Assembly (NCBI GenBank): GCA_033819885.1
Contig: JAQYUZ010000054.1
Location: 1-64,000 of the forward strand
DNA length: 64,000 nucleotides
Source: Microbotryomycetes sp. JL201
Lineage: Eukaryota > Basidiomycota > Microbotryomycetes
Reading direction: 5' to 3'
Shown here: one piece after another, positions 45,223 through 55,809 of the stretch
Layout of the letters: every line of letters begins with the position of its first letter
Numbering within the stretch: position 1 is the first letter of the stretch
The notes under the pieces: model-generated
The model's input: only the letters and a program-made list of their open reading frames with translations
Told to the model about the DNA's origin: nothing
Database searches by the model: none
Program-made: the position numbers and the translations under genes

Positions 45223-46657
45223 ATGATGCAGCCCGAGTACAACACGGACACGCCGTCGTCGCTTGTCGCAGCCGGTCTGTTGCAAGGTCGAGCGATCAAT
45301 CTCGACACGGCATCTGTACACGCGCTCGATCAACGTGCAGGCGTGTGTGCAGGATCAGTCACACTCAGACTGCCGTGGATCGTCAAGTTTGTGGGCGGCA
45401 GGACTGACGCAGTCGCGATCAAGACGCAACACGACGTGCATGACACCAAGCAGCCACGACACCCCTGGCGCGAGATCCAACTGATGCATGGGATGAGTCA
45501 CCTGAACGTGAGTCTGGCCAGGACATCGCTCAAAATCACCGGGCGGACGAAGAACCGAATCTGACGCCACACGACCATCTTTGACTCTTGCTCGCCGTTC
45601 ACAGGTTGTCAAGATTTTGAATGCGTATCGAATACAAACAGACACTCCTACACCACGGCTCGTCACCTTTATGCCATTGTACGACTTTTCCTTGCGCGAC
45701 TTGCTCGACCACGAGACGTTTGTACCGTCAAGCGGGGAATCCGAAGGATACGAGCTCGTAGCGCACTCGATCGCCCATCAGCTGCTTCAGGCGGTCGCAT
45801 ACATCCATGACAATGACGTTGCCCACCGCGACATCAACCCGTCCAACGTTGTCATGAGCTCGTATGGCAGAGTAGTTCTCATCGACTTTGGCATCGCAAT
45901 CAAAAACGGCGACGAAACACCAGGCGAGATGCATTTCCAAGTCGGAACTCAGTCAGTGGTCTTTCATGTACGGACCATGTGACACTCCCAAACTGATCGG
46001 TAAACCATTCCTCCGAAAGACCTTATCGTGCTCCCGAGTTGATATTCGCGTCGAAACAATATGATGCGCAGGCAATAGACGTGTGGGCGCTCGGTGCAAC
46101 ACTTTCGGAACTGTACTTGCCCATTGTTCCGTGCCCCCAAAAGTCAGACCGGGCGTCCTCATCGTCGTCAACCTCTGAGGACGATTCGGAGCAAAAGCCT
46201 AGACGCGCAAGGCTGTTTGAGCCCAACTCTACAGACTTTGCACTTGCCGCGAGCATATTCAGAGTCCTAGGTACGCCTGACGAGGAAAGTTGGCCAGTGA
46301 GTCATTCATCAGACTATTCTGCTCCCATGTCTTGAGCGTGAATCTGATCGCGTGGTCTACTACTTGAAGGAATCCAAGGATTTGCCATCTTTCAAGTTTT
46401 TTACGTTTCAAGATTTCGGAGCTCCAAAGTTGAGCGACAAATTGGTTCATCAACCCGAAAGCCCACGAGAGAGTTTAGTGGCGCTCATTCAAATGATGCT
46501 ACAATACCCAAGTCAGGACCGATTGAGGCCCCGACGAGCTTTGCAAGACAGCGTCTGGAACAAAGTCGTCATGGCGCGCGAGCCAAACATCGGAGAACGT
46601 TGCACGTCCCTCGCATACTATTTGGAACGGTACCGACCTTCTTCTGTGTTTAGTTGA
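45223..46657 (+). CDS. Csk1/Cak1-like CDK-family protein kinase
   Basis: Four exons (45223-45507, 45605-45951, 46020-46296, 46370-46657), about 398 residues. Kinase landmarks: AIKTQ (ATP-anchoring Lys), REIQLMHGMSHLN | VVKI (C-helix region), VAHRDINPSNVVM (catalytic loop), LIDFGIA, PYRAPELIFA and AIDVWALGATLSELYLPI. A Ser/Glu-rich insert follows the DVWALG helix. The Gly-rich loop is not recognisable and the catalytic loop has Asn where most kinases have Lys (HRDxKxxN). CDK-activating kinases of the Csk1/Cak1 group are divergent in these places, as I recall, which is why I choose that name. Convergent with GPI16 (67 bases). Confidence 0.75.
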
Positions 46658-46724
46658 TTCGCGCCTCTGCTTCTTTTTATCACGTGTTGTTATACAACAA
46701 TTGTAAAGCCTTTCCAAAAATCCT

Positions 46725-48930
46725 CTATTGTGCCTTGCGTTGATCGTCTGTTTCATTATCGTCTGGTTCGAAGCTAACAACGTACCATTTCCTGACGAGA
46801 GTGTTGACAACCGACCCAAAAAACAAGGCAATGACTGTACTTGTCAGTATAATGACGTTGTAAGGCATACTGAAATCTGGCGTGGGCAAGTCGATCAACG
46901 CGCTCGTCGTTCTCAGCTTGAGTTGTGAGTCGATTTTGCCTTGACGTAGTCGTAATGCGACAGGCATGGACGTGTTTGAGGTTGAAGAAGACAGCAAGGT
47001 CACGATAGCGCCAGGCACTTCGAATCCTCTGTGCGCATCAGAAGGATACTCTGTGTACCAAAGAAAGCTACTCTCGTAATCGACGAGCAGCTGTTGTTTC
47101 GATCGAGCTGGAATGGACAAGAGAACTTGCAACGTTGTGGGTCGAGCTCGTGCGATCGGTGGCGTGTACGACAAGTCGAGAACGCTGGCGGCGGAATCGT
47201 CCATTGATACGATCTGAAGGGAACCTATGAATGCGCGTAACCACCAAGGCCAAGTCTCGACCCAGACAACTTGCACGTCGACGTCTTGATTGTTGCAGAT
47301 TTCGACGCCGATTCGACCGCGCTCTTGGCCGTAGCCGGCAAACAGCAGCCGACGAACTGAAAGGGGCGGCACCTCATACCGGTCTTGAGGCGCTGGAATG
47401 GTTCAAGGTTGAGCGAAAGGTTTTATTCGATGCACACAACTGAGCTTACGGTAACGGTACTGGTTTTCGCCGGGCCAAGCTACCGAAACGTCCAGAGCTT
47501 GTTCCGACGAAGCTGAATGGGCCATACAGATAAGCAGCAGGTCACGCATAAGCGGGATAGACATACTGGTCAGGTCCCACGAAGCAACGTCCACGTCACC
47601 ATGTCGACTTGGCACCATTCCGTCTTTTGGCTCGATCCGAAACGGTTCCTTTGAATGACTGGGCACAAGCAGGTCGACACGCGACGAATTGGCGACAGGG
47701 CATGCTGCGCTCAGTTGTCGGTCAAACAAGCTCGTGAAAGAAAAATCTGTGCCAAGGAAGCGATGGCTGTCAGTGCCTGTTGGAGCAATGAGAGTGGGCG
47801 ACAAAGTACCTCTGCTGCCAAGATGCCCTTGTAACCTCGACTGCCTGACCGGATCAACGACACTTCCGACTTGCAGTTGGACCTCGAGTTTGTCCACGCT
47901 GCTTTTAATCATCTTGATCTTTAACAACGTCCATTCGCCGTCGAACAACTTGTGAGGGTTGAGCAGTGAGCCGAGCCCAGCATGAGATGCGCATGGCAAC
48001 AAGCTCAGAAACGGCGTGAGAGATTCTGTGCAAGTAGCTTGAAGCCTTGGCAAGGACATATGAAACATTTTGTTCTCTAGCGACGGACGTAGATGGTCAG
48101 AATGGGCCGACAAAAAGTTTCACTCGCTCACCTGATGCTCTACCGTGAGCTTCGTATCTCGTGACCCACGACGGAGTGCTGACACTTTGTTCGACTCCGT
48201 TGCTCACTCCAGCACAAAACAGTCCGCTCAACGAATTTGTCAGTTCGATGAATCTCTTGTCCACTTCGTCCGCGCTCGTCCTCGCTGATGTGTCGTCATT
48301 TTGCGTAAGTTGTGCCGTTTCATTTCGCTTTGATCGTTTGTCCAACCAAGCAACGACTTCGATACCCGACGCTGGCACCTCGAACGCCAGTGTCTGTCCA
48401 TCGCCACCGTGGCTGGCCAATCCACTTCGACGAGACTTTTCTCTCGTACCCCACCTGTCCAAGTTCCATCTTCCTGAACTTAGACTGAGTTCAACTTGTT
48501 TGACTCCGTACAACTCTACAAGCGACACCAAAGTACTTGAAACGTATTTCGTTTTTTGAACTGTACAGAACGTTGGGATCCATCCCCGGAATCAGTTGCA
48601 CCTCATCACAGATTGTGCAAGAGTGAACCGACCATGTACGTTTGAAGCTTGTTGTAAAGGACGAGTCGGTCCATTCATTCGAAAGGTGAACGTGCTCAAC
48701 ACTTTACCGTCCAACAAGGGTTCGACTTCCAGATGTTCATCATAGCTGTCGATTGGTTGTTTCGGTCGATTGCGCCCGGCGTGAGCTTGTTCGGGTACAC
48801 GGGACACGACGTTGTCCGCCTCGAGCCGTTGCAGCTCATCAAGGCCAGTCTCGACGTGTGCGTCGCTAGCACAGGTACTTGAGAGACATGTTGACAGGAC
48901 TAGCAGAGATGCGAGCTTGCGCACGCGCAT
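46725..48930 (-). CDS. GPI16: GPI transamidase subunit Gpi16/PIG-T
   Basis: Four exons (48930-48633, 48560-48132, 48076-47450, 47392-46725), about 673 residues. Signal peptide MRVRKLASLLVLSTCLSSTCA, a large luminal domain, and one C-terminal transmembrane segment (NVIILTSTVIALFFGSVVN) followed by a short acidic cytosolic tail. Family motifs: LLDGKVLSTFTFR, VELYGVKQVELSLSSGRW, NSLSGLFCAGV, LQATCTESLTPFLSLLPC and LLFAGYGQERGRIGVEI. PIG-T holds the transamidase complex (with Gpi8/PIG-K) that attaches GPI anchors in the ER. The first intron uses GTCGGT; its acceptor was set by phase. Confidence 0.9.
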
Positions 48931-49120
48931 CCAAGTCGAACAAGCGTGGCTTCAACCGGTCAAGAAGCGCAGCGCAACACCGCCAGACGATGACGACGAG
49001 GACAATAAGTAGTGACAATGACACAAGGAAGAAGAAGAAGAAGATAGAAGGAAGCAAAAATGTTTTGAGCCCTCCTCGAATTTCATTTACATCCGGCCTT
49101 GCTTCGCCAAACAGAACAAA

Positions 49121-51644
49121 TCAAGAATGTGCTGCCGACGTGCCACCATTGAACCTCTTCTCGACTGCTTCTCTGATAGCTGTTCGAGCTGCATCAGTGA
49201 CGCTCCGTTGTCGGCCATGTTGACTCGGTCTCCTCAAACCTGTCGGTGGCGGTCCACTGGACGACGACGACATTCCGCTGTTGACTTCATTCAGCGCAAG
49301 CGGACTATGAAGCTGAGTCGTAGTCGTAGACATCGTCGCCACTGGCATCTTGTCAGGGCCAGGAGCGTGAGCAGCAGCTTGACTCTGGGCGACCGCAACG
49401 TCACTCGTTGCTCCTGCCCCACTTTGTCCACCACCAATCGTACCGGGCGACACCGCAGACGTCGTCGATCCAACAGGTTGAAGTTTACCCGATTTCCGCG
49501 CGACGAGACACTGCAACGCTGCCAACCATTTAATCTCGTCTTCTTCAGTCGGAGCACAAACGAGGTACGTTCGTTTCGGCGTAATGATCTTGAAACAGTT
49601 TTCATAATTGCGATCGGCTTGAGAGATCAGGTTGGCAGGCGAAGAAAGGGGCATCGAACTGGAGGAGCCAGGTGACATGGGTTCAGACAAGGTGCTTTGT
49701 CGTCTTGCGCCAGTGCCCACGCCCGTGCCGCCGCCTCCTCCTCCGCCTCCCTCGTATTCGATCGCGTCCAGTATCCTCGTAATTGGAATCTGTCGATGAA
49801 TTTTGGTGTCCTGCAGATCCATCACGATGGGTCAACGTGATGAAGTTTGTGTCTCACGAAACCATTTTAAAGTCTCACCATGTGGGATTTCGAGTACATG
49901 AGTCTGCCACCCATCAAAACAAACCACCTCTTTCTCCAATTTTTGCGTTTGCCTTGCTTCATCAAGTATCCAGCCAAGATCACCTTGTTTGGGTCACCAA
50001 ATCCGCCGTCAACCGGACCAGGACTGATCGGAGCCGACTGCTGCAATGGAGCAGCGGGCTGCTGCACTTGTTGTGATTGCGGCAGAGGTTGCGCTTGTTT
50101 TTGCTGAAGGGAATTTTCGACGAATTGTAGTCCCTGTACAGCGTTCGGACCGGGCGGAGAAACATAACGATCAAACCCGTCCTCGTCCTCAGAGCTCGAG
50201 ACACCCCCACCCGGGCTTTGAGGGATCTGTAAACTGCCTTGTCTCGTACGTGAAAAGTACCCAGCGCTTCCAGCATTCGGTGGCAACGACAAGGTCAAGC
50301 TCGGTGACCTCGGCGCCGTCATGGCACTTTGCGTCGAGGGTCTTCGTTGTCGGTCAAACAGTGAGCTCCCTTCTAGCGGGTCGAGTTGAACAGGCGCTCC
50401 TGACGAGTCTTGCAACCCGAGCGCGCCTGATGTTGGCGGTCCGGTTGCAGCTCCGGCGGACGAGGTCGAGGCGTACGAAGATGACAAGCCAGATGTTGAT
50501 GTTTGAGAGTACGATGTTGGAGGGGTTGCAGGTGCAAATGCGGCCATACCCGGCACGTTCAAACCTGAGGACCCAGGGATCGGTATCGCAGCAGGTCCGA
50601 CCGTGCCGTTTGGAGAGACAAGTCCAGGCGTCGGGGGTGCCGTCGGTTGAGGTGTCGTTTGACTCTTCTCCAACGAAGGCCTCCGAGTTGGTGTGTCGTT
50701 GCTCGATCTCGTCGTGGACGTCGTCAACAAGTCTTGCTTCGCCTGTTCGATCGACCTGCACCATGCTTGCACAGCCGCGTCCGACTCTGCCTTGATGTAA
50801 TAAGTTCGCTTTGGAGTGACAATGCCAAACGCGTGAGAATGTTTTTTGATCTCGACGGGTCCGACAGAGTGGATCTCTTGCAGCGGAATTAGTCTCAGCA
50901 GGCGGTATTCCTGCTCGTCCCCGTGCGTCAGCCGAGAACGATTCGAAAAGCCAAAGCTCGAACAAAGCGCACCTTGTCGTTCTTGTACATTGCCAATTGA
51001 CCTCCTCTTAGGACGAACCACCTCTTTTTCCAGGTCTTGCGCTTTTCGCCCTTTTTCATGAGGTAGCCGCTCTTGACGGCGACATTGTCGCTCAACCTTG
51101 CATTGTCTTGCTGCACTCGCAATCTCTCCATTGCGCGGTTGATTGATACGTGTCCTGAGTGGTTCTGCGTCGCTGACGCTGAAGTGAAATGTCCCGTTTG
51201 GGATTCGTGAGGCCCCAAGGTGGCGGCGGCGGTAGATGACGCGTCAGAGTCTGAACCCGATTCTTGTTCGGAAATTGCGGTTAGAGGCACGTTTGGTCTG
51301 TTGGGTGACGACGGGGTGTCGTCCTCTGACGCGCTCGACATGCCACTGGCCGAGCTGGTCGAGATTGCAGGGTGGACCTGCCGGAGCAAGAAAGGGAGTC
51401 GCAAGATCCCGATCAGAACATGGTTGACCAGAGCACGAATCATAAAGTGGTCATGATTTTTGCTCACTCTTCTGGACACCGAGCTGCCTCTGCGTTGCAT
51501 CTGGTTGTCTGCAGCAACTGTGAGGTTTGAGGTTGCGAGCGGCGCGAGCGCCACGTTTGGCGATCCTAGTTTACGGTGAACCTCCTGGGCTGACGGTCCG
51601 TTGGTCGCTGCGTTTGACATGCTTGTATTCGCCTGCGTAGTCAT
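49121..51644 (-). CDS. Double pleckstrin-homology (PH) domain protein
   Basis: Four exons (51644-51468, 51377-50973, 50910-49879, 49810-49121), about 767 residues. PH1: SGYLMKKGEKRKTWKKRWFV then, across a splice, EYRLLRLIPLQEIHSV, TPKRTYYIKAES and AWCRSIEQA. PH2: AGYLMKQGKRKNWRKRWFVL, splice, QIPITRILDAIEYE and ITPKRTYLVCAPTEEDEIKW. Each has an intron at the same place, after the second beta-strand, so the two likely arose by duplication. PH2 carries a Gly/Ser insert of about 40 residues before NYENCFKI. The linkers are low-complexity Ser/Pro/Gln. A phosphoinositide-binding role is inferred. Confidence 0.82.
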
Positions 51645-52154
51645 TGTAGTCGTCGTAGTGCGGTATGGTCGCGAGTATGCTGCCTGGGCCCTGTCCTGGC
51701 CGGGGCTTGGCCAGAGTCACGTCGTCAAGCAAGCGCTAGCTGCAGTGTACATGAACATGTCAACTGTCTGAACAGCGCGGTCGCAGTATTGGCAGAGTCT
51801 CGGCCCGCTCGGTTCGTTCGAGGACAGCGGTAATTGTACACTGACTGGCCACAGACAGGCACAGGCAGCGCTATTTCCGTCTCATATCCTCATGAGCGCC
51901 TGTCTTGGGCCCGTCGCAGCGCGTGTCGGCTCGCGTTGGCTGACGTCGTCGGTTCACCGGTCGGCCGCGCCCCATCTGCACGTTCTCAGACGACCATTTG
52001 CGCACTGCACAGGACTCACATACTCCAGAAGAGTGTATGCACAATGTCGGAAACAGCGGTCAAGGCGATTTGCAGACAGCCGAACCCGGGACACGAAAGC
52101 GGGGCAGAATTTACATCAACTACACAAGACTCAAGCTCTTTGACGTTGTTCCAT
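51645..52154 (-). other. Intergenic, no gene seen
   Basis: 510 bases between the 3' end of the M20 peptidase gene and the 5' end of the double-PH gene, both minus strand. Several short open frames on the plus strand lack coherent structure. No supported gene. Confidence 0.5.
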
Positions 52155-54620
52155 TCAATCGCTTTCCTGCCCTTGTGCGTTCAGAATCAATTTGTAAAAG
52201 AACCGGATACCCGTCAAGTGAGCATCCTTGTGGATGCCTGCGCGTATACAACGAACAAGGTCAGCAACACTTGGCTGACACAAAGGTATGGCACGGCCAA
52301 GGGCCCGCCACTCACGCTCATCGACCGTATGGAACCCTTTGATCAAGTCGAGTGAAGCAGGCACAAACCTGAAAATGTTGCGCGTCAAGTCCCAGGTCCA
52401 TTTCGTGTCCGTGTTGGCTACAAGATGGTCAAACACCGAGTCAGAGTCCGTCAACATGCAAAGAGATGCAGAGCAAGACACGGCCGACTGACCAATCATG
52501 CCACTCGGGGCGACGATAGCCCCTTTGAACACGTGCTTGATCGTGCCACTCATCAAGTCAAACGCATATCCAGAAGCGGGAGTCAAAGGTGCAGGCTCAA
52601 GTGCGCTGTCACCAACGACGACAAGCTTGACAGTTCCGTGTCCAAACACCTCATCGCCACCCGTCTCTTGAACGGCAATGCCGTCTTCATCGTGCGACTC
52701 GAAAGCTTCAAAGGTCATGTTGAACTGCTTCTTGACGACAGGTTCCAAGACGGATTTGATATGACTGAGGGTCTCGTTGACTGATGATTGAAAGTCAATC
52801 CGATAGTTGATCGTCGCCGTCGTGTATTCTGGCAAAGCGTTGACCTGAGCGTGTAACCTCCAAGTCAGTCTCTCTCAATTTTTTTCAGTCGGCAGGACGC
52901 TCTCAGGCACACCTTGATGCCGCCATTGACGAGATTGATGGCCTGAGTCGTGCTCAAGAACGCCCTCATAATCGGGTCTCTGTCGGCCATGTCCTTGCCC
53001 AACTTCTTCCACTCTTTCTTGTTCCTGATCCTCTTTTTGAACTTTTTGTCAACCTGCCCGTAATCAGCAGCGCATTGCAAATATTGCAACACGGGGCTGC
53101 CTTGCTCCAGTTTCACTTCGCTCGGTTCGTCCTCCAATTCGACCAACAAGCGACTCAAGACTCCAATACCAGTGTGGTGAGGTGGAACGGAGGCGTGCCC
53201 TCCGTTCGTAGACACGCTCACTTTGACAGACACGGCACCTTTTTCAGCCATACCGAGACGTGCAAACGTTCGACCGAACGATTGATCCACGCCCGTAAAA
53301 CCTTCATCGACGATCAACTCGATACCGTCGTGACCGTAACGAGATAGAATCAGCTCGGCGAGAGGTTTCGCCGTGCGAGAACCGCCAATCTCTTCGTCAG
53401 AACCGAACGAGAGAAGGATGGTGCTGTGAGCGTTTTCAACGGGTGTGAGTCTGACGAGAAAGTATTTCGGCACAATCAGAAATTCAACTGACCGTCGCGG
53501 CTCAAAGTCTTCATCCATGAGCTTTTCGACGGCCGACAAGATGCCGATCAGAGTGTTTTTGCAATCGGCGGCGCCGCGCTGTGTATATATCCGCACGAGC
53601 CGAACAGCGAGCTGAGCGACAGCAATTATTCAATCGTACGAATCAGACTCACGCCCCATACCCATCCGTCATCGTCGAGGTCTCCAGAGAACGGCTCATG
53701 TTGCCACCTGTCAATGGTCGAAGGGTTGACGGGCACGACGTCTGCATTTGCACATCTTAGCAAGTGAGCAAACGTCAGAGTGTTAATGTAGCTCACCCTG
53801 GTGAGCCATAAGCACCTGTACGGAAAGAGCGTTCGGGTCAGGGCGTCTGGTTTCTCAGTCTCTCGAGAGGCGCCGGCCTGCTCACGATCGGCTTCAAGCT
53901 GTCGTCTGATCCTTTCCACGTGTACAGCAAGCCATACTTGGCCACCTCTTCCACCTGCAGCGTTTCGTAACTATCCGCGGGTTCGTCAGTGTGCTTTGAT
54001 GATGCAGTGTGATCAGTGAGGACTGACGTGCGCGGATACGACGATTTGAGAAAGGCGTGCAATTGACCCATCGGTTTGAACCTGTCGTCGTCTTCGGGTT
54101 TACCCATGTCATCGTATGATTGCGTTGGCTGGAGAGTGAAAGCGACAGAGAACGTGCCCTGGTCATGTCAGTGTCTGTCAGGACCGGAGACGGGCAGCGG
54201 ACTTGCGATGCGAATCGAACCTCTGAGGCGGTCCAAAGCTTTTGTGACATAGTCGGCGTCTTTTGATGGGTCCCAGTCGTGGCCGATGTTGATCGGGTCG
54301 ACTTGGCGTGGACATTTCGCTGCGGCCGAGGTGCTGCTTTCGTGCGGATGGCGGTGGCCGAAGCCGAGGCAGCCATTGCTGCTCAAGGGGGACGACGAAG
54401 ACAGCGACAAGGCCGCAGCGGCCAACTGAGGTGCTTTGACGTATCCTGTTGCCGTCGCAACGGCCAAGAGCGCGCTCGTCGCGATGCCGGCGCCGACCAA
54501 GTGGAGCTTCCGAGGGCAGCTCGATCGGCCTTGGTGCGCGAGCATGGCTCGGTCGTCGGCATCGAGGTCATATTTGGCTCCTCCTACGTGCTTTTCTTCG
54601 GAATGATCTGGTCCGACCAT
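52155..54620 (-). CDS. CPS1: M20 metallopeptidase, vacuolar carboxypeptidase S-like
   Basis: Eight exons (54620-54207, 54128-54028, 53970-53886, 53815-53797, 53741-53653, 53578-52913, 52844-52316, 52237-52155), about 661 residues. An N-terminal hydrophobic segment (LVGAGIATSALLAVATATGYV) suggests the type II membrane topology of yeast Cps1. Zinc and catalytic motifs: VLMAHQDVVPV (His, Asp), GRGAADCKN (metal Asp), FGSDEEIGG (general-base Glu and metal Glu), and the C-terminal FHTVDER. Exon 4 is 19 nt. Intron 1 (54206-54129) starts GCAAGT; this gives the family junction SIRI-PTQSYDDM. A further ATG at 54707 is in frame and would leave only 5 bases to the ACB1 start. Confidence 0.88.
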
Positions 54621-54712
54621 GTCGTCGCAGGTGCAGTCGCAGGTGAAAAGGTCGACTCGAGCTCGAACCGAAACGCTCTCCCTTTTGACATCAACCTCGA
54701 CTCGCATCAGCC

Positions 54713-55672
54713 ATGCCGTACTCTTCCTCTCAATTTGACAAAGCTGTCGAAATTATGCAAGTCGTTGTCCGTCCGTGTGACACGTGCATGCATGCGATCG
54801 AACGAGCTCCGCTGACGTCGTCCGCGGCCTCGCGTTGGCGTGCCTCGATTGCTCGTCAACAGCGGCAGCTTGCCAAAGGACGGCCCCATCAAGCCATCTC
54901 AGAATGATCAGCTCACTGTGAGTCGTCGCATGCCCGTCTCGACAAGCACACCAGCGAATGCACGGGCGCTCCGGCGACCTTTTGTTCGGCCAACAAACGC
55001 ACATGACAGCAGCAAGAACAACTTTGCGACGGCGTCATACACATCTCACAAATTGCTGGTCAAACCGAGCTATTCGCTACCGATTTCTATGCGCGCTTGC
55101 ATTCAAACACGCGGCCTCTCGGCCGAGTTGCCCCAACCGGTCGAGCGCGCGCTTTCACATGCATCGCATACAATCCCGTCTATTCCGATCGACTTCCGAA
55201 CGCATCATTGCATCAGACTCACCACGCTTTGTTCCATGTCTCGAAACTGACACAAACATGATCCGCATGCGCGCCAGTTTTACGGACTGTACAAGCAAGC
55301 GACCATTGGCGACGTCAACACGAGCCGCCCCGGCATGATGGACTTTACCGGCAAGGCAAAATGGTCAGTTTCAAGCGCGAGCGAGCACACGCCTGAAGCA
55401 GCATCACTAGCCAAAAATCACGCAAGGCCAATTCTGACCAGCGGGCCCATGTCTTTGTAACAGGGACGCGTGGAAGAAGAACGAGGGCTTGTCCTCTGAC
55501 GAGGCAAAGTCAAAGTATGTCGAGGAATTCATCAAGATCCTCGACAAGGTCGACCACGAAGAGTCGCAGAAGCACAAGCAAGCCGTCAGTTCACGTATTT
55601 CCTACACTGGCTTTGCATGTGTGTCCGCTGACATTTGATCGGCTCTGCTGCGTACAGGTCGAGTCGGCTTAG
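54713..55672 (+). CDS. ACB1: Acyl-CoA-binding protein
   Basis: Five exons (54713-54756, 54863-54917, 55278-55363, 55464-55584, 55658-55672), 106 residues. ACBP binds long-chain acyl-CoA in the cytosol. Motifs: [53 protein letters not shown] and the C-terminal helix [12 protein letters not shown]. Intron 1 (54757-54862) begins GCAAGT; no GT donor in exon 1 has the right phase. Intron 2 is 360 nt, the longest I resolved in the window. The promoter must lie within about 92 bases or overlap the 5' coding part of CPS1, which runs the other way. Confidence 0.9.
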
Positions 55673-55809
55673 GAATGATTTCCTCCCACGATCAAGGCAG
55701 TGCGTTCTCGTCAATTTGTAGACTTTTGAACTCTTGAAATACTCATTCGTCAAATATGATCGAAACCATGCAACCGAAAAACTCGAATCTAACAACTCCG
55801 ACACCTTTC

